DNA from: Paludibacter sp.
GTDB taxonomy: Bacteria; Bacteroidota; Bacteroidia; Bacteroidales; Paludibacteraceae
Assembly: GCA_029973975.1 (NCBI GenBank)
Contig: JARKQF010000245.1
Location: 51,410 to 115,409, forward strand
Direction: 5' to 3'
Length of the DNA stretch: 64,000 nucleotides
Shown here: in pieces, positions 35,984-45,253 of the stretch
Numbering within the stretch: position 1 is the first letter of the stretch
How the letters are laid out: the number at the start of each line of letters is the position of its first letter
Position numbers and translations under genes: made by a program
The notes under the pieces: generated by a model
What the model was told of the DNA's origin: nothing
The model's input: only the letters and a program-made list of their open reading frames with translations
Databases searched by the model: none

Positions 35984-38017
35984 ATGGCAATTAAGCTGCA
36001 AAACATTGTTAAACAATATTTAACTCCCCTGGCTTTATTAATTATCAGTTTCATATCATTTGGCCTTCTTATCCCTTCTCTCGGATTTTACTGGGATGAT
36101 TTTCCAATGATCTGGTTTGGGCATTTGCTTGGTCCCACAGGATATCTGGAAACACTCTCTTCTGACCGTCCTTTTCTGGCAGGAATCTATTTCATCACTA
36201 CTTCTTTGTTAAATACTTCGCCACTGTCATGGCAGATTTTAGGAATCCTCAGTCGATGGATCACTGCGGTAATTTTGTGGTGGTCTTTAAGAAAACTTTG
36301 GCCTCAAAATCATCATCAGGCAGCCTGGGTGGCTTTCCTCTTTGCGATATATCCAGGTTTTAAACAACAACCAATATCAGTAATCTATAGCAATGGTTTT
36401 TTACTCCTTGCTTTCTATTTTCTTTCCTGGGGTTTAATGATCATGGCGCACCGCAATCCCAGGCATTTTTGGAAATACACGATTGCTGCCATGCTCAGTT
36501 CAGCTATATGTACTTTTTCCACTGAATATTATGTGGGGCTTGAGGCAGTTCGTTTAGCCTTTTTATGGATTCTTATTGAAAAACAAGAGACGCATCAACA
36601 AAGAATTTCCTTGACTATAAAATCCTATCTTCCTTATGGGATAGTGATGATTGCATTTTTAATCTGGCGCGTTCTAATTTTTAAATTCCCCACTTATCAA
36701 CCCACACTCATTGAAGATACTGTCAAAAATCCGCCGCTTGAAATTTTGACACTATTCAATAACATTCTTCAATCGGTTTTTGATTCGGGGTGGTTAGCCT
36801 GGATATCAACATTCCGTTTTCCTAAGCTTTCTGATTTTGAAGTCCGCAGTTCCATATTTGTTTGGGTAATCATTTTTATCTCCATCCCGGCGATATGGCA
36901 TTTTTTGTATCGACTTTTGCCAGTTGAAAATCAGCAGGAAAATTCAAAAGATTTTTGGGGAAAACAAGCAGTGGTGCTCGGAATTATTGCACTGGTTTCA
37001 TGCGGCTGGCCTTTTTGGATAACCAACCTTCCCGTGCAACTTCATTTTCCCTATGATCGGTTTACTCTGGCATTCATGGTTGGCAGTTGTTTTCTGATTG
37101 TTGGACTAATTGATTGGGTCATTCATTATCACTGGCAAAAAACGCTTATTTTGGCACTGTTTATTTCGATGGCAATTGGCGCTAACATTGAAAATGCAAA
37201 TTCCTATCGCCGTGAATGGATGGTTTTGAAAGATTTCTTCTGGCAACTCACCTGGCGTGCGCCAGGATTAAAAAACGGCACATCGGTTTTTACAAAAAAT
37301 TTTCCACTCACATATTATTCAGATAATTCACTGACTGCCCCCTTGAATTGGACGTATGCCCCTGAAAACCATTCCACTTCGATCCCTTACCTGTTTGGTT
37401 TCACAGATGTACGTCTTGGCGCCAACCTCAAAGAATTTCAGAATGATGTGACCATTCGTCAGCATTACCGCAATGCTTTGTTTGAAAGCACCACGTCACA
37501 CAGTCTGGTGGTTTTCTACTCGCAACCCGGTTGTTTGAAGGTATTAGATCCTGACCAATCGCGTGATGTTAGCGTTTTTCCAACCGACCTTAAAGAGGCA
37601 AAATCCATCTCCCACCTCTCTCAGATCATCACTTCTCCAGTTAACCCCGCTGTTCCGCCCGCAGAAGTCTTTGGTGATGAACCTGCTCATCAATGGTGTT
37701 ATTACTATCAAAAGGCTGAACTGGCGCGTCAGGTTAATGATTGGGAGAAAGTCATTGAACTCGAAAAAGAAGCCCTGAATAAACGCTATCTTCCTCAAGA
37801 AGCTTCTGAATGGCTAGTGTTTATGGAAGCCAATGCTCACACCGGTGACTGGCATCGTTCCATGGAGATTGCATCTCTGACATATTCGATGTCAAAAGAC
37901 CTCCAGAAGAAAATTTGCACAACGATTACCTCATTAGAAGAACAAGTCCCGCACGACAGCAACGCAGACCAATATATAAAAAAGGCGCGCAACAAAATCC
38001 AATGTCCATCAAAATAA
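35984..38017 (+). CDS. Multi-spanning membrane protein with C-terminal helical repeat domain
   Basis: A 677-residue membrane protein with about 10-11 hydrophobic helices and an acidic YWDDF motif in the first loop, suggestive of GT-C glycosyltransferases. After the membrane part (to about 420), a soluble region of about 250 residues ends in TPR-like helices (KAELARQVNDWEKVIELE and similar). I do not recognise a named family. It sits just before a polyprenyl-phosphate sugar transferase gene and leads the glycan module through wecE, so transfer of a lipid-linked sugar is a fair guess. Confidence 0.65.
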   Translation: MAIKLQNIVKQYLTPLALLIISFISFGLLIPSLGFYWDDFPMIWFGHLLGPTGYLETLSSDRPFLAGIYFITTSLLNTSPLSWQILGILSRWITAVILWWSLRKLWPQNHHQAAWVAFLFAIYPGFKQQPISVIYSNGFLLLAFYFLSWGLMIMAHRNPRHFWKYTIAAMLSSAICTFSTEYYVGLEAVRLAFLWILIEKQETHQQRISLTIKSYLPYGIVMIAFLIWRVLIFKFPTYQPTLIEDTVKNPPLEILTLFNNILQSVFDSGWLAWISTFRFPKLSDFEVRSSIFVWVIIFISIPAIWHFLYRLLPVENQQENSKDFWGKQAVVLGIIALVSCGWPFWITNLPVQLHFPYDRFTLAFMVGSCFLIVGLIDWVIHYHWQKTLILALFISMAIGANIENANSYRREWMVLKDFFWQLTWRAPGLKNGTSVFTKNFPLTYYSDNSLTAPLNWTYAPENHSTSIPYLFGFTDVRLGANLKEFQNDVTIRQHYRNALFESTTSHSLVVFYSQPGCLKVLDPDQSRDVSVFPTDLKEAKSISHLSQIITSPVNPAVPPAEVFGDEPAHQWCYYYQKAELARQVNDWEKVIELEKEALNKRYLPQEASEWLVFMEANAHTGDWHRSMEIASLTYSMSKDLQKKICTTITSLEEQVPHDSNADQYIKKARNKIQCPSK

Positions 38018-38061
38018 CCAATCAGCGATATACTATTTTTCAAACGAAACGTTGCTTCAGG

Positions 38062-38067
38062 TAAAAT
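38062..38067 (+). promoter_or_regulatory. -10 element close to the GT2 start (possible leaderless start)
   Basis: CAGGTAAAAT places TAAAAT at 38062-38067, six bases before the ATG at 38074. No ribosome site fits between them, so an internal leaderless transcript starting at the GT2 gene is possible. Confidence 0.4.
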
Positions 38068-38073
38068 CGTGAT

Positions 38074-39027
38074 ATGGAAAAAGTGAATTCGCTATCTATC
38101 ATCGTGCCAGTCTACAACAGCCAGGTGACCCTTCACGAATTAATCACCCGTCTTTCCAACATCCTGCCTGATGTATCCAATGAATTTGAGGTTCTTCTGG
38201 TTAACGATGGCAGTCGCGATGATAGTTGGCAGGTTGTTAAGAGTCTTTCAGCACAATATGGGTTTGTGCGCGGTATTAATTTGATGCGTAATTATGGCCA
38301 GCACAACGCACTGCTTTGCGGCATACGACTGGCAGATGGTGAGATTTGTGTCACCATGGATGACGATTTGCAGCATCCTCCAGAAGAAATTCCGCTACTT
38401 CTTGCACCTCTCTTTGATGGTTTTGATGTGGTGTATGGATTTCCTCGCAAGCTACCTCACTCGCCTATACGCAATTTTTTCTCCCGCTTGACTAAGAAAA
38501 CCCTGGCCGCAGTGATGGGAATAAAAACTGTGCGCGAAATTAGCGCTTTTCGTGCTTTTCGCACCGATTTGCGTCGCGCCTTTGAATTCTATCGAAGCCC
38601 TGGTGTCATCATTGATGCCCTGCTTTCCTGGGGCACCACAAAATTTACTAGCGTTCTGGTTGATGAAGTACCCCGGCAACACGGACAATCGAATTACAAT
38701 TTCAGTCAACTGATCAGCCAGGCAGTTTTTGTTCTAACTGGCTTCAGCACCTTCCCTTTGCATTTCGCCAGTTGGATGGGGTTTATCCTCACACTCTTTG
38801 GTCTGGCAATCTTCATTTTTGTGGTTGCTTCCTATTTCACAGCCGGCAGCATCCCTGGTTTTCCATTCTTGGCCTCAATTATCTCCATTTTTAGCGGAAC
38901 ACAGCTATTTGCCCTGGGAATTTTTGGTGAATACCTCGCCCGCATTTTTGACCGTAGCATGGGACATCCAGCGTATGTCATCGGAGAAACAACACCAACA
39001 ACTTCAAGAGAGGAAAAACTCTTATGA
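38074..39027 (+). CDS. Family 2 glycosyltransferase, ArnC/GtrB/DPM-like
   Basis: A 317-residue GT2 protein: an N-terminal GT-A domain (SLSIIVPVYNSQVTL, then DDDLQHPPEEIP carrying the DxD metal site) and two C-terminal transmembrane helices (about 225-290). This is the layout of enzymes that transfer a nucleotide-activated sugar to undecaprenyl phosphate on the inner face of the membrane, such as ArnC and GtrB. It overlaps the WbqC gene by four bases (ATGA). The sugar could be the amino-sugar implied by wecE three genes on. Confidence 0.88.
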   Translation: MEKVNSLSIIVPVYNSQVTLHELITRLSNILPDVSNEFEVLLVNDGSRDDSWQVVKSLSAQYGFVRGINLMRNYGQHNALLCGIRLADGEICVTMDDDLQHPPEEIPLLLAPLFDGFDVVYGFPRKLPHSPIRNFFSRLTKKTLAAVMGIKTVREISAFRAFRTDLRRAFEFYRSPGVIIDALLSWGTTKFTSVLVDEVPRQHGQSNYNFSQLISQAVFVLTGFSTFPLHFASWMGFILTLFGLAIFIFVVASYFTAGSIPGFPFLASIISIFSGTQLFALGIFGEYLARIFDRSMGHPAYVIGETTPTTSREEKLL

Positions 39028-39716
39028 ATGTTGTGATCCTTCAACCATCCTACATCCCCTGGCGGGGATTTTTTCATCAAATTGCGAAAGCAGATATTTT
39101 TGTTTTCTATGATGATGTAAAATTTGATAAAAATGGTTGGCGCAACCGCAACCGCATCAAAACACCCGGTGGTCTTCAGTGGCTTACCATTCCCGTTTTT
39201 ACCAAAGGCGTTGAAACACACCACACACCCATCAATCAAATTGTCATTGATTGGAAAACCAATTGGAATCGAAAGCACTGGAATGCGCTGCTAACATCTT
39301 ACAAGCGCGCTCCATTCTTTGATCAATATGAAAACCTTATAAATTCTTTTTATCAAAAACAACCCACATTGCTTGCCAATTTCACCATAGAAACCACCAT
39401 TAGCATAGCCAGAGAACTGGGTATAACCAACACACAATTTATCCGTTCATCTGAAATTGAAGGTATTGAAGGTGCCAAGACAGATCGGTTAATGATGATT
39501 TTGGATACTTTGAAAGCCACCCACTATATTTCTGGCCCGTCGGCTCAGGATTATCTGGACAAAGACGCTTTTAGAAAAGCCGGTATAAAACTGGAATTCA
39601 TGCAATACAATTATCCCGAATATAATCAACTATATCCGCCCTACGAACCCCAGGTTTCCATACTGGACTTGATGTTCATGCAGGGTAATAATTCATTGAA
39701 ACTCATTACAGGATGA
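39024..39716 (+). CDS. wbqC: WbqC-like family protein
   Basis: A 230-residue WbqC-family protein, recognised by MNVVILQPSYIPWRGFFHQI, the FYDDVKFDKNGWRNRNRIK stretch and WLTIPV. Members occur in O-antigen and amino-sugar clusters beside DegT-type aminotransferases, but the biochemical role is not settled; acyl or formyl transfer to the amino-sugar has been suggested on context. The gene overlaps the GT2 stop and is followed after 16 bases by a methyltransferase. Confidence 0.85.
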   Translation: MNVVILQPSYIPWRGFFHQIAKADIFVFYDDVKFDKNGWRNRNRIKTPGGLQWLTIPVFTKGVETHHTPINQIVIDWKTNWNRKHWNALLTSYKRAPFFDQYENLINSFYQKQPTLLANFTIETTISIARELGITNTQFIRSSEIEGIEGAKTDRLMMILDTLKATHYISGPSAQDYLDKDAFRKAGIKLEFMQYNYPEYNQLYPPYEPQVSILDLMFMQGNNSLKLITG

Positions 39717-39732
39717 AGGGAAGCACCCAAAT

Positions 39733-40362
39733 ATGAGCTTGGACTCGGAACTGCAAAATGTCAAAGATTATTTTGACAAAACTTTGAAAACACATGGTGC
39801 AACACCCCGGGGGGTTGATTGGAATTCAGAAGAAGCGCGAGAAGTCCGTTTTGAACAACTGTCCAAAGTGATCACTGTTGACCAACCCTTCACAATGTTG
39901 GATTACGGCTGCGGATATGCAGCCTATGCTGATTATTTAGAATCGCAGCACTTTGATTTTTCCCGCTACATCGGTTTCGATATTCTGGAAAGTATGATTG
40001 AGAAAGCCCGGGAAATCCACTCAGACTCAAAACGTTTCATTTTCACCAGTGACCTTTCAAAACTTGAGCCTGCTGACTATGCCACCGCCTGCGGTGTTTT
40101 CAATATGAAATTGGATGCCTCTTATGACGAGTGGACAGATTATGTTGTTAAATGTCTCAAAGAAATGGATTCGCTTTCAGTCAAAGGCTTCTCGGTCAAC
40201 TTTCTGACGAAGTATTCCGATGCAGATAAAATGCGCCCCGATTTATACTACGCAGATCCCTGCTACTTGTTCGACTTTTGCAAAACAAATTTTTCAAAAA
40301 ATGTAGCTCTCCTGCACGATTATCACGTATATGACTTCACTTTGATCATCAGGAAAGATTGA
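39733..40362 (+). CDS. SAM-dependent methyltransferase of the glycan module
   Basis: A 209-residue class I methyltransferase with motif I in FTMLDYGCGYAAYADYL and the acidic residue in YIGFDILESMIEKA. Its tail aligns with small methyltransferases that are usually found with WbqC and WecE-type proteins. The ATG follows GAAGGGAAGCACCCAAAT, and the wecE ATG is seven bases downstream of its stop. It probably modifies an amino-sugar or the glycan, for example by N- or O-methylation; the acceptor is not evident from sequence. Confidence 0.8.
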   Translation: MSLDSELQNVKDYFDKTLKTHGATPRGVDWNSEEAREVRFEQLSKVITVDQPFTMLDYGCGYAAYADYLESQHFDFSRYIGFDILESMIEKAREIHSDSKRFIFTSDLSKLEPADYATACGVFNMKLDASYDEWTDYVVKCLKEMDSLSVKGFSVNFLTKYSDADKMRPDLYYADPCYLFDFCKTNFSKNVALLHDYHVYDFTLIIRKD

Positions 40363-40368
40363 GCACAA

Positions 40369-41514
40369 ATGTCTCTGCAAAAAATTATCGATTTCAATCG
40401 CCCACATCAATTTGTCGAAGAACAAGAATATATCCACCAGGCTTACCAAAACGGCAAAATTTCTGGGGATGGTATTTTCTCAAAAAAATGCCAGGCAATT
40501 CTCGAGCAGGAAACAGGATCGTTAAAAGTTGTCTTATCCACATCTTGCACGCATGCACTGGAAATGTCAGCGCTCTTGCTTGATTTAAAACCAGGCGATG
40601 AAGTCATCATTCCAGCTTTTACATTTGTTTCGACTGTGAATGCCTTCGTCTTGCGTGGGGCCACCCCGGTCTTCATTGATTGCCACCCCGACACATTGAA
40701 CCTCGACGAAACTCTTCTCGAGTCAAAAATCACACCCCAAACCCGTGCCATCATCACAATGCACTACAGCGGGGTTGCATGTGAGATGAACCGCATCCTT
40801 GAAATCGCTGCCAGACATCACATTCCAGTCATTGAAGATAATGCGCACGGCCTGTTTGGAAAATACCAGGGGAAACCGCTCGGTTCTTTTGGCTGTATGG
40901 CAACTCAGAGTTTTCATGAGACGAAAAATATCTCTTGCGGTGAAGGCGGTGCGCTGGTCATCAATGACCCGTCATTGATCGAACGTGCAGAGATACTTCG
41001 TGAAAAAGGCACAGACCGCAGCCGTTTTTTTCGCGGCATGGTTGATAAATATACCTGGGTTGATGTTGGCTCCAGTTACATTCTTTCAGAAATACTCGCC
41101 GCAGTTCTTTTCGCCCACCTCGAACACAGAAAAGAAATTCAGGATAAACGAACCACCACCTGGAATCGTTATGCATCCGAATTGCGCGATTGGGCTTCAG
41201 AATCCGGGGTGAGACTTCCCATTGTCCCGGATGGTTGTGAACATCCTGCACACATTTTCTACATGCTGCTTCCATCACTCACTGTTCGTCAATCCATGAT
41301 GGAATATCTCAAACAAAACGGCGTCATTTGTGTGTTCCATTACCAACCTCTCCATTTGTCGACCATGGGAAGAAAACTCGGAGGAAAACCCGGCGACTGC
41401 CCGGTAACAGAAGATGTAAGCGACCGATTGCTGCGCCTGCCAATTTTCTACGATCTATCAGATGAAGATCAGAACATTGTTATCAAACTTATCAAAGACT
41501 ATAAATTTGATTGA
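40369..41514 (+). CDS. wecE: dTDP-4-amino-4,6-dideoxygalactose transaminase (WecE)
   Basis: A 381-residue PLP aminotransferase of the DegT/DnrJ/EryC1 family, matching WecE/RffA across its length: GKISGDGIFSKKCQ, PGDEVIIPAFTFVSTVNAF, MHYSGVACEM, SFHETKNISCGEGGA with PLP lysine K186, REKGTDRSRFFRG and VDKYTWVDVGSSY. WecE converts dTDP-4-keto-6-deoxyglucose to dTDP-Fuc4N. The substrate would come from RmlA and RmlB encoded at 48717-50683. It is last in the operon, and a tRNA-Gly follows after 49 bases. Confidence 0.9.
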   Translation: MSLQKIIDFNRPHQFVEEQEYIHQAYQNGKISGDGIFSKKCQAILEQETGSLKVVLSTSCTHALEMSALLLDLKPGDEVIIPAFTFVSTVNAFVLRGATPVFIDCHPDTLNLDETLLESKITPQTRAIITMHYSGVACEMNRILEIAARHHIPVIEDNAHGLFGKYQGKPLGSFGCMATQSFHETKNISCGEGGALVINDPSLIERAEILREKGTDRSRFFRGMVDKYTWVDVGSSYILSEILAAVLFAHLEHRKEIQDKRTTTWNRYASELRDWASESGVRLPIVPDGCEHPAHIFYMLLPSLTVRQSMMEYLKQNGVICVFHYQPLHLSTMGRKLGGKPGDCPVTEDVSDRLLRLPIFYDLSDEDQNIVIKLIKDYKFD

Positions 41515-41522
41515 TCAAGTTC

Positions 41523-41551
41523 TTGACACCTGGTCTTGAAAAAACTATAAT
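41523..41551 (+). promoter_or_regulatory. Consensus sigma-70 promoter of tRNA-Gly
   Basis: TTGACA (41523-41528), a 17-base spacer and TATAAT (41546-41551): both hexamers and the spacing are perfect, as expected for a strong stable-RNA promoter. The tRNA begins 13 bases after the -10. Confidence 0.93.
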
Positions 41552-41563
41552 CGCATAACAAAT

Positions 41564-41635
41564 GCGGGTGTAGCCAAGTGGTAAGGCAGTAGCTTCCCAA
41601 GCTACCATTCGTGGGTTCGAATCCCATCACCCGCT
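41564..41635 (+). tRNA. trnG: tRNA-Gly (CCC)
   Basis: A 72-base cloverleaf: acceptor arms GCGGGTG and CACCCGC, D-arm TAGCCAAGTGGTAAGGCA, anticodon stem GTAGC/GCTAC with loop TTCCCAA (anticodon CCC, reading GGG), and T-arm GTGGGTTCGAATCCCAT. Discriminator T; CCA is not encoded. Confidence 0.97.
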
Positions 41636-41674
41636 CTTTGTTTTTAAATTTCCACAATCCTGGCAAACAAATAA

Positions 41675-41872
41675 ATGAAAGAAACCTTGATTCAATCCTG
41701 GTGGTTAATTCCAGCTTTCATCAATATTGGCGCCATGTTTGCGTCAATCCTATTCGATGTACAGATTCCCAAACCACTTCACACCTTCTTTTTGCTCTGC
41801 GGGCTTGTAGCCATTAGTGGTTGGGCTTATCAGAGAAAAAAAGAAAAATCTACAAATTCGGAAAGAAATTAA
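41675..41872 (+). CDS. Small two-helix membrane protein, hypothetical
   Basis: A 65-residue frame with two hydrophobic stretches (WWLIPAFINIGAMFASILF and HTFFLLCGLVAISGWA) and a basic, Lys/Arg/Ser-rich tail. It follows tRNA-Gly and may be co-transcribed from its strong promoter. The ribosome site is weak, and the stop overlaps the 3' end of the convergent folM gene by four bases. The composition looks like a true small membrane protein, but nothing identifies its role. Confidence 0.5.
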   Translation: MKETLIQSWWLIPAFINIGAMFASILFDVQIPKPLHTFFLLCGLVAISGWAYQRKKEKSTNSERN

Positions 41873-42600
41873 ACCAGGTGTCTTCCACCGTCCAGGTGAA
41901 TAATTTCTCCCGTAATATAACTTGGCCCATTGATTAGAAACATCACAATCTGGCTAACCTCGTCCAGGTCTGCCCATCTGCCAGCCGGCACATACTTCAA
42001 TAGGTTGTCAGATTGTTCTAGATTGTCAGATGGCGGTAATATGGCGCCAAAAGCAATGCCATTTACGCTAATTCGGGGGGCTAGCGCCAATGCAGATGCT
42101 TTCGTTAGTGCGCTCAAACCTGCTTTGCTGATGGTATAAGGAAAATGATCCTTCCCTGGGCGAAGTGCACGCCAGTCTAAAATGTTGATGATTCTCCCTT
42201 CTCGATCCTCTGGTAGCTGCCTGGCAAAAAGTTGAGTCAACAAAAATGGTGCCGTTAAATTAATATTCTGATGAGACTGCCAATCTTCCAGGCTGGTTTC
42301 CATGAATTTTACAGGTTCGAAAATGGCAGCATTATTGATCAAAACCTGGGCTGGTTCTTCAAATAACTTACTTGCCTCAAAGACTTTGCTTGTTTCTTCT
42401 GGAAAATGAAAATCTGCCTGAACGGGCACGACCTGTGCGCCCAAATTTTCACAAACTTCTATGGTTTTGTCTGTTTCAGCAGTGTGCCGGGAGTAATGCA
42501 AAACCAGGTTAAAACCCTGCTCGGCCAATGTAAACGCCAGCAATTGTCCAATTCGGCGCACCCCACCAGTAATGACAGCGATTTTTCTATAGGATTTCAT
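41869..42600 (-). CDS. folM: FolM/PTR1-like pteridine (dihydrofolate) reductase, SDR family
   Basis: A 243-residue short-chain reductase with the TGGVRRIG nucleotide motif at 11-18. The catalytic set D142, Y155, K159 has Asp where classical SDRs have Ser, with spacing 13 and 4, as in pteridine reductases PTR1 and FolM. These reduce dihydromonapterin or dihydrofolate with NADPH. ATG 42600 has GGAGG upstream and starts the family domain; the longer frame to 42648 lacks support. No folA is seen in the window, so it may supply dihydrofolate reductase activity alongside FolB and FolK. Confidence 0.82.
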   Translation of the reverse strand: MKSYRKIAVITGGVRRIGQLLAFTLAEQGFNLVLHYSRHTAETDKTIEVCENLGAQVVPVQADFHFPEETSKVFEASKLFEEPAQVLINNAAIFEPVKFMETSLEDWQSHQNINLTAPFLLTQLFARQLPEDREGRIINILDWRALRPGKDHFPYTISKAGLSALTKASALALAPRISVNGIAFGAILPPSDNLEQSDNLLKYVPAGRWADLDEVSQIVMFLINGPSYITGEIIHLDGGRHLV

Positions 42601-42733
42601 GCAATCATCCTCCTTGCCTGATTTGAGTTGAATGATTTCAGTGAACAATTGTATTATGCCCGCTGGCTATTTCGCTTGTCAAGCTGCATGGTAAAATAGA
42701 TTTATCCACCTCACATTTTATTGGAGAATCACA

Positions 42734-44743
42734 ATGACATCAGATCAACTTCAAAAGCAGGCAATAAATGCCATTCGCTTTCTTTCAGCTGATGGCGTTG
42801 AGCAGGCCAAATCTGGCCATCCCGGGCTTCCCATGGGAACTGCCGCCATCGCATACACCATTTTTGCACGCCATCTAAGATTTAATCCCCGCAACCCCAA
42901 ATGGTTCGATCGCGACCGCTTTATTCTTTCCGGTGGGCATGGTTCCATGCTTTTATATAGCATGTTGTATCTCACTGGATTCGACCTCCCGCTTGACGAA
43001 TTGAAAAATTTCCGTCAATGGGGCAGTCTCACTCCCGGTCATCCTGAACACGGGCTTACCCCAGGTGTTGAAATGACCACCGGTCCACTCGGACAGGGTT
43101 TTTCTTCAGGTGTTGGCATGGCATTGGCAGAAGCTCACCTGGCATCGGTCTACAACAAGGATAATTATTCTGTGGTAGACCATTTCACATACGCCATTGT
43201 CACCGACGGTGACCTGATGGAAGGCGTAGCATCAGAAGCCGCCTCCTTGGCCGGCCATTTAAAACTTGGAAAAATCATTTACCTCTATGATGACAACCGG
43301 ATTTCCATTGAAGGCTCCACAGACATTGCATTTACTGAAGATCGCGGCGCCCGTTTTGAGGCATACGGTTGGCAGGTTTTGCATGTATCAGATGGCAACA
43401 ACGTGGAAGAAATTGACAAAGCCATCCAGCAAGCCAAGATCGATCCGCGCCCTTCGCTCATCATCTGCCGCACAACCATAGGCTTTGGTCTACCCAACAA
43501 ACAGGGTACCGAAAAAGCCCACGGCGAACCTGCTGGTGAAGCAGAGTTGAATGCGGCGAAAGAAAATTTGGGTTGGAAAACCGAACCTAAATTCTATGTC
43601 CCGGATGATGTGTTGGAACATTTCCGCGAAGCAGTTGAAAAAGGAAAAAAATTAGAATCAGAATGGAATAATCTGTTCTCGAAATACGAAACAGCCTATC
43701 CCTCGGAAGCTGCGGCATTCATTAATCAGGTAAAAGGCATTCTTCCTGCCGGATGGGATAAAGAACTGCCCGAATTCCCCGCCAACCCTAAAGGTATGGC
43801 AAGCCGAAAAGCTTCTGGTATTGTCCTCAACGCATTGGCTGAACGAATCCCCGCTCTCATGGGCGGTTCTGCCGATCTCGCCCCTTCCAACAACACCTGG
43901 CTTGAAAAATCAACAGCAGTTGAGGCAGGAAATTTTGCTGGTCGAAATATCCATTTTGGTGTTCGTGAACACGGTATGGGCGCCGTTTTAAACGGAATGG
44001 CGTTGCATGATGGGTTTATCCCATTCGGCGCAACATTCCTGGTTTTCTCAGATTACATGCGCCCCGCCATTCGTATGTCAGCCCTTTCTGACTTGCAGGT
44101 TGTCTGGGTTCTCACCCACGACAGTATTTGTCTGGGGGAAGATGGACCAACCCACCAACCGGTGGAACACATCGCATCATTGCGCGCCATCCCTAACCTG
44201 GTTGTTATTCGTCCTTCGGATGCCAATGAAACCCGTGAAGCCTGGAAGGTTGCCGTTTCCCGGCAGCATGGACCAACTGCTTTGGCGCTCTCCCGTCAAA
44301 ACCTGGTGACATTGGATCGATCAGTCTATAAATCCGCATCCAATCTGGCAAAAGGCGCCTATGTCCTGGCAGACCTCGGTGGTGATAAACCGCAGATAAT
44401 TTTGATGGCATCTGGCTCTGAAGTGGAAATCATCGTCCAGGCGGGTTCGCTTCTTACTGCCGAAGGCATAAATGTTCGCCTGGTTTCCTTCCCAAGCTGG
44501 GAATTATTTAAAGCTCAACCTCAGAGTTACAAGGATAGCGTTCTTCCGCCGTCCATCAGCGCCCGTATTGCAGTTGAAGCAGGTGTTTCAATGGGATGGG
44601 AACAATGGGTAGGCTCTAAAGGAAAAATCATCGCCATGGATCGCTTTGGCGCTTCAGCCCCCTATAAGATTTTGCTAAATGAGTTTGGATTCACTTCTGA
44701 AAATGTAATCCAACAGGCAAAAGGATTGTTGGGTCTCGAATAG
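42734..44743 (+). CDS. tkt: Transketolase
   Basis: A 669-residue full-length transketolase: the N-terminal thiamine-diphosphate domain has [23 protein letters not shown] and the [11 protein letters not shown] metal/TPP motif. The pyrimidine domain has [14 protein letters not shown] with the catalytic Glu, and a C-terminal domain ends the protein. It moves two-carbon units in the non-oxidative pentose phosphate pathway. The ATG follows TTGGAGAATCACA. It heads the tkt-rpiB-tal/pgi operon, and TGGTAAAAT about 40 bases upstream is a likely -10. Confidence 0.97.
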   Translation: MTSDQLQKQAINAIRFLSADGVEQAKSGHPGLPMGTAAIAYTIFARHLRFNPRNPKWFDRDRFILSGGHGSMLLYSMLYLTGFDLPLDELKNFRQWGSLTPGHPEHGLTPGVEMTTGPLGQGFSSGVGMALAEAHLASVYNKDNYSVVDHFTYAIVTDGDLMEGVASEAASLAGHLKLGKIIYLYDDNRISIEGSTDIAFTEDRGARFEAYGWQVLHVSDGNNVEEIDKAIQQAKIDPRPSLIICRTTIGFGLPNKQGTEKAHGEPAGEAELNAAKENLGWKTEPKFYVPDDVLEHFREAVEKGKKLESEWNNLFSKYETAYPSEAAAFINQVKGILPAGWDKELPEFPANPKGMASRKASGIVLNALAERIPALMGGSADLAPSNNTWLEKSTAVEAGNFAGRNIHFGVREHGMGAVLNGMALHDGFIPFGATFLVFSDYMRPAIRMSALSDLQVVWVLTHDSICLGEDGPTHQPVEHIASLRAIPNLVVIRPSDANETREAWKVAVSRQHGPTALALSRQNLVTLDRSVYKSASNLAKGAYVLADLGGDKPQIILMASGSEVEIIVQAGSLLTAEGINVRLVSFPSWELFKAQPQSYKDSVLPPSISARIAVEAGVSMGWEQWVGSKGKIIAMDRFGASAPYKILLNEFGFTSENVIQQAKGLLGLE

Positions 44744-44769
44744 AATTAGAAGAAAAGGAGAACTTAAAA

Positions 44770-45225
44770 ATGCGTGTTGCATTTGCATGTGATCACGGTG
44801 GCTTTCCGCTGCGCCAGGATGTTTTGAATACCATTCGAGAATGTGGTCATGAAGTGATTGACTTTGGCATCCAGGAATATGAACGCGTTGATTTCCCTGA
44901 TTATGCCGAAAAAGCTTGCCGGGCTTTACAAAAAGGAGAGGCTGATCGAGCCATCTTGATTTGTGGGTCAGGGATTGGGATTTCAATGGCTGCAAACAAA
45001 ATGAGAGGTGTGTTAGCGTCTGTGTGCCATGATTCATATTCAGCCCATCAGGGTGTTGAACATGATCAGATGAATGCTTTGTGCATGGGGGGCAGAGTTA
45101 TTGGGCCTGAACTTGCCAAAGAAATTGTCAGGGTTTATTTAGCCGCTTCTCACTCCGATCAGGAAAACCATATCCGGCGTGTGGAAAAAATCCATTCCAT
45201 AGAAAATCGAGAAAGCAAAAAGTAA
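44770..45225 (+). CDS. rpiB: Ribose-5-phosphate isomerase B
   Basis: A 151-residue RpiB, which interconverts ribose-5-phosphate and ribulose-5-phosphate. The start MRVAFACDHGGFPLR, the catalytic Cys65 in ILICGSGIGISMAANK, and RGVLASVCHDSYSAHQGVEH are typical. The ATG follows AGAAAAGGAGAAC. It lies between transketolase and the Tal-Pgi fusion, with gaps under 30 bases. Confidence 0.95.
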   Translation: MRVAFACDHGGFPLRQDVLNTIRECGHEVIDFGIQEYERVDFPDYAEKACRALQKGEADRAILICGSGIGISMAANKMRGVLASVCHDSYSAHQGVEHDQMNALCMGGRVIGPELAKEIVRVYLAASHSDQENHIRRVEKIHSIENRESKK

Positions 45226-45253
45226 GATTCAAATGGCAGAAAGAGGGTTTTCC

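Noticed and set aside
41611..41817. Open frame starting in tRNA-Gly
   Set aside because: Begins inside the tRNA T-arm and is out of frame with the more plausible small membrane protein.
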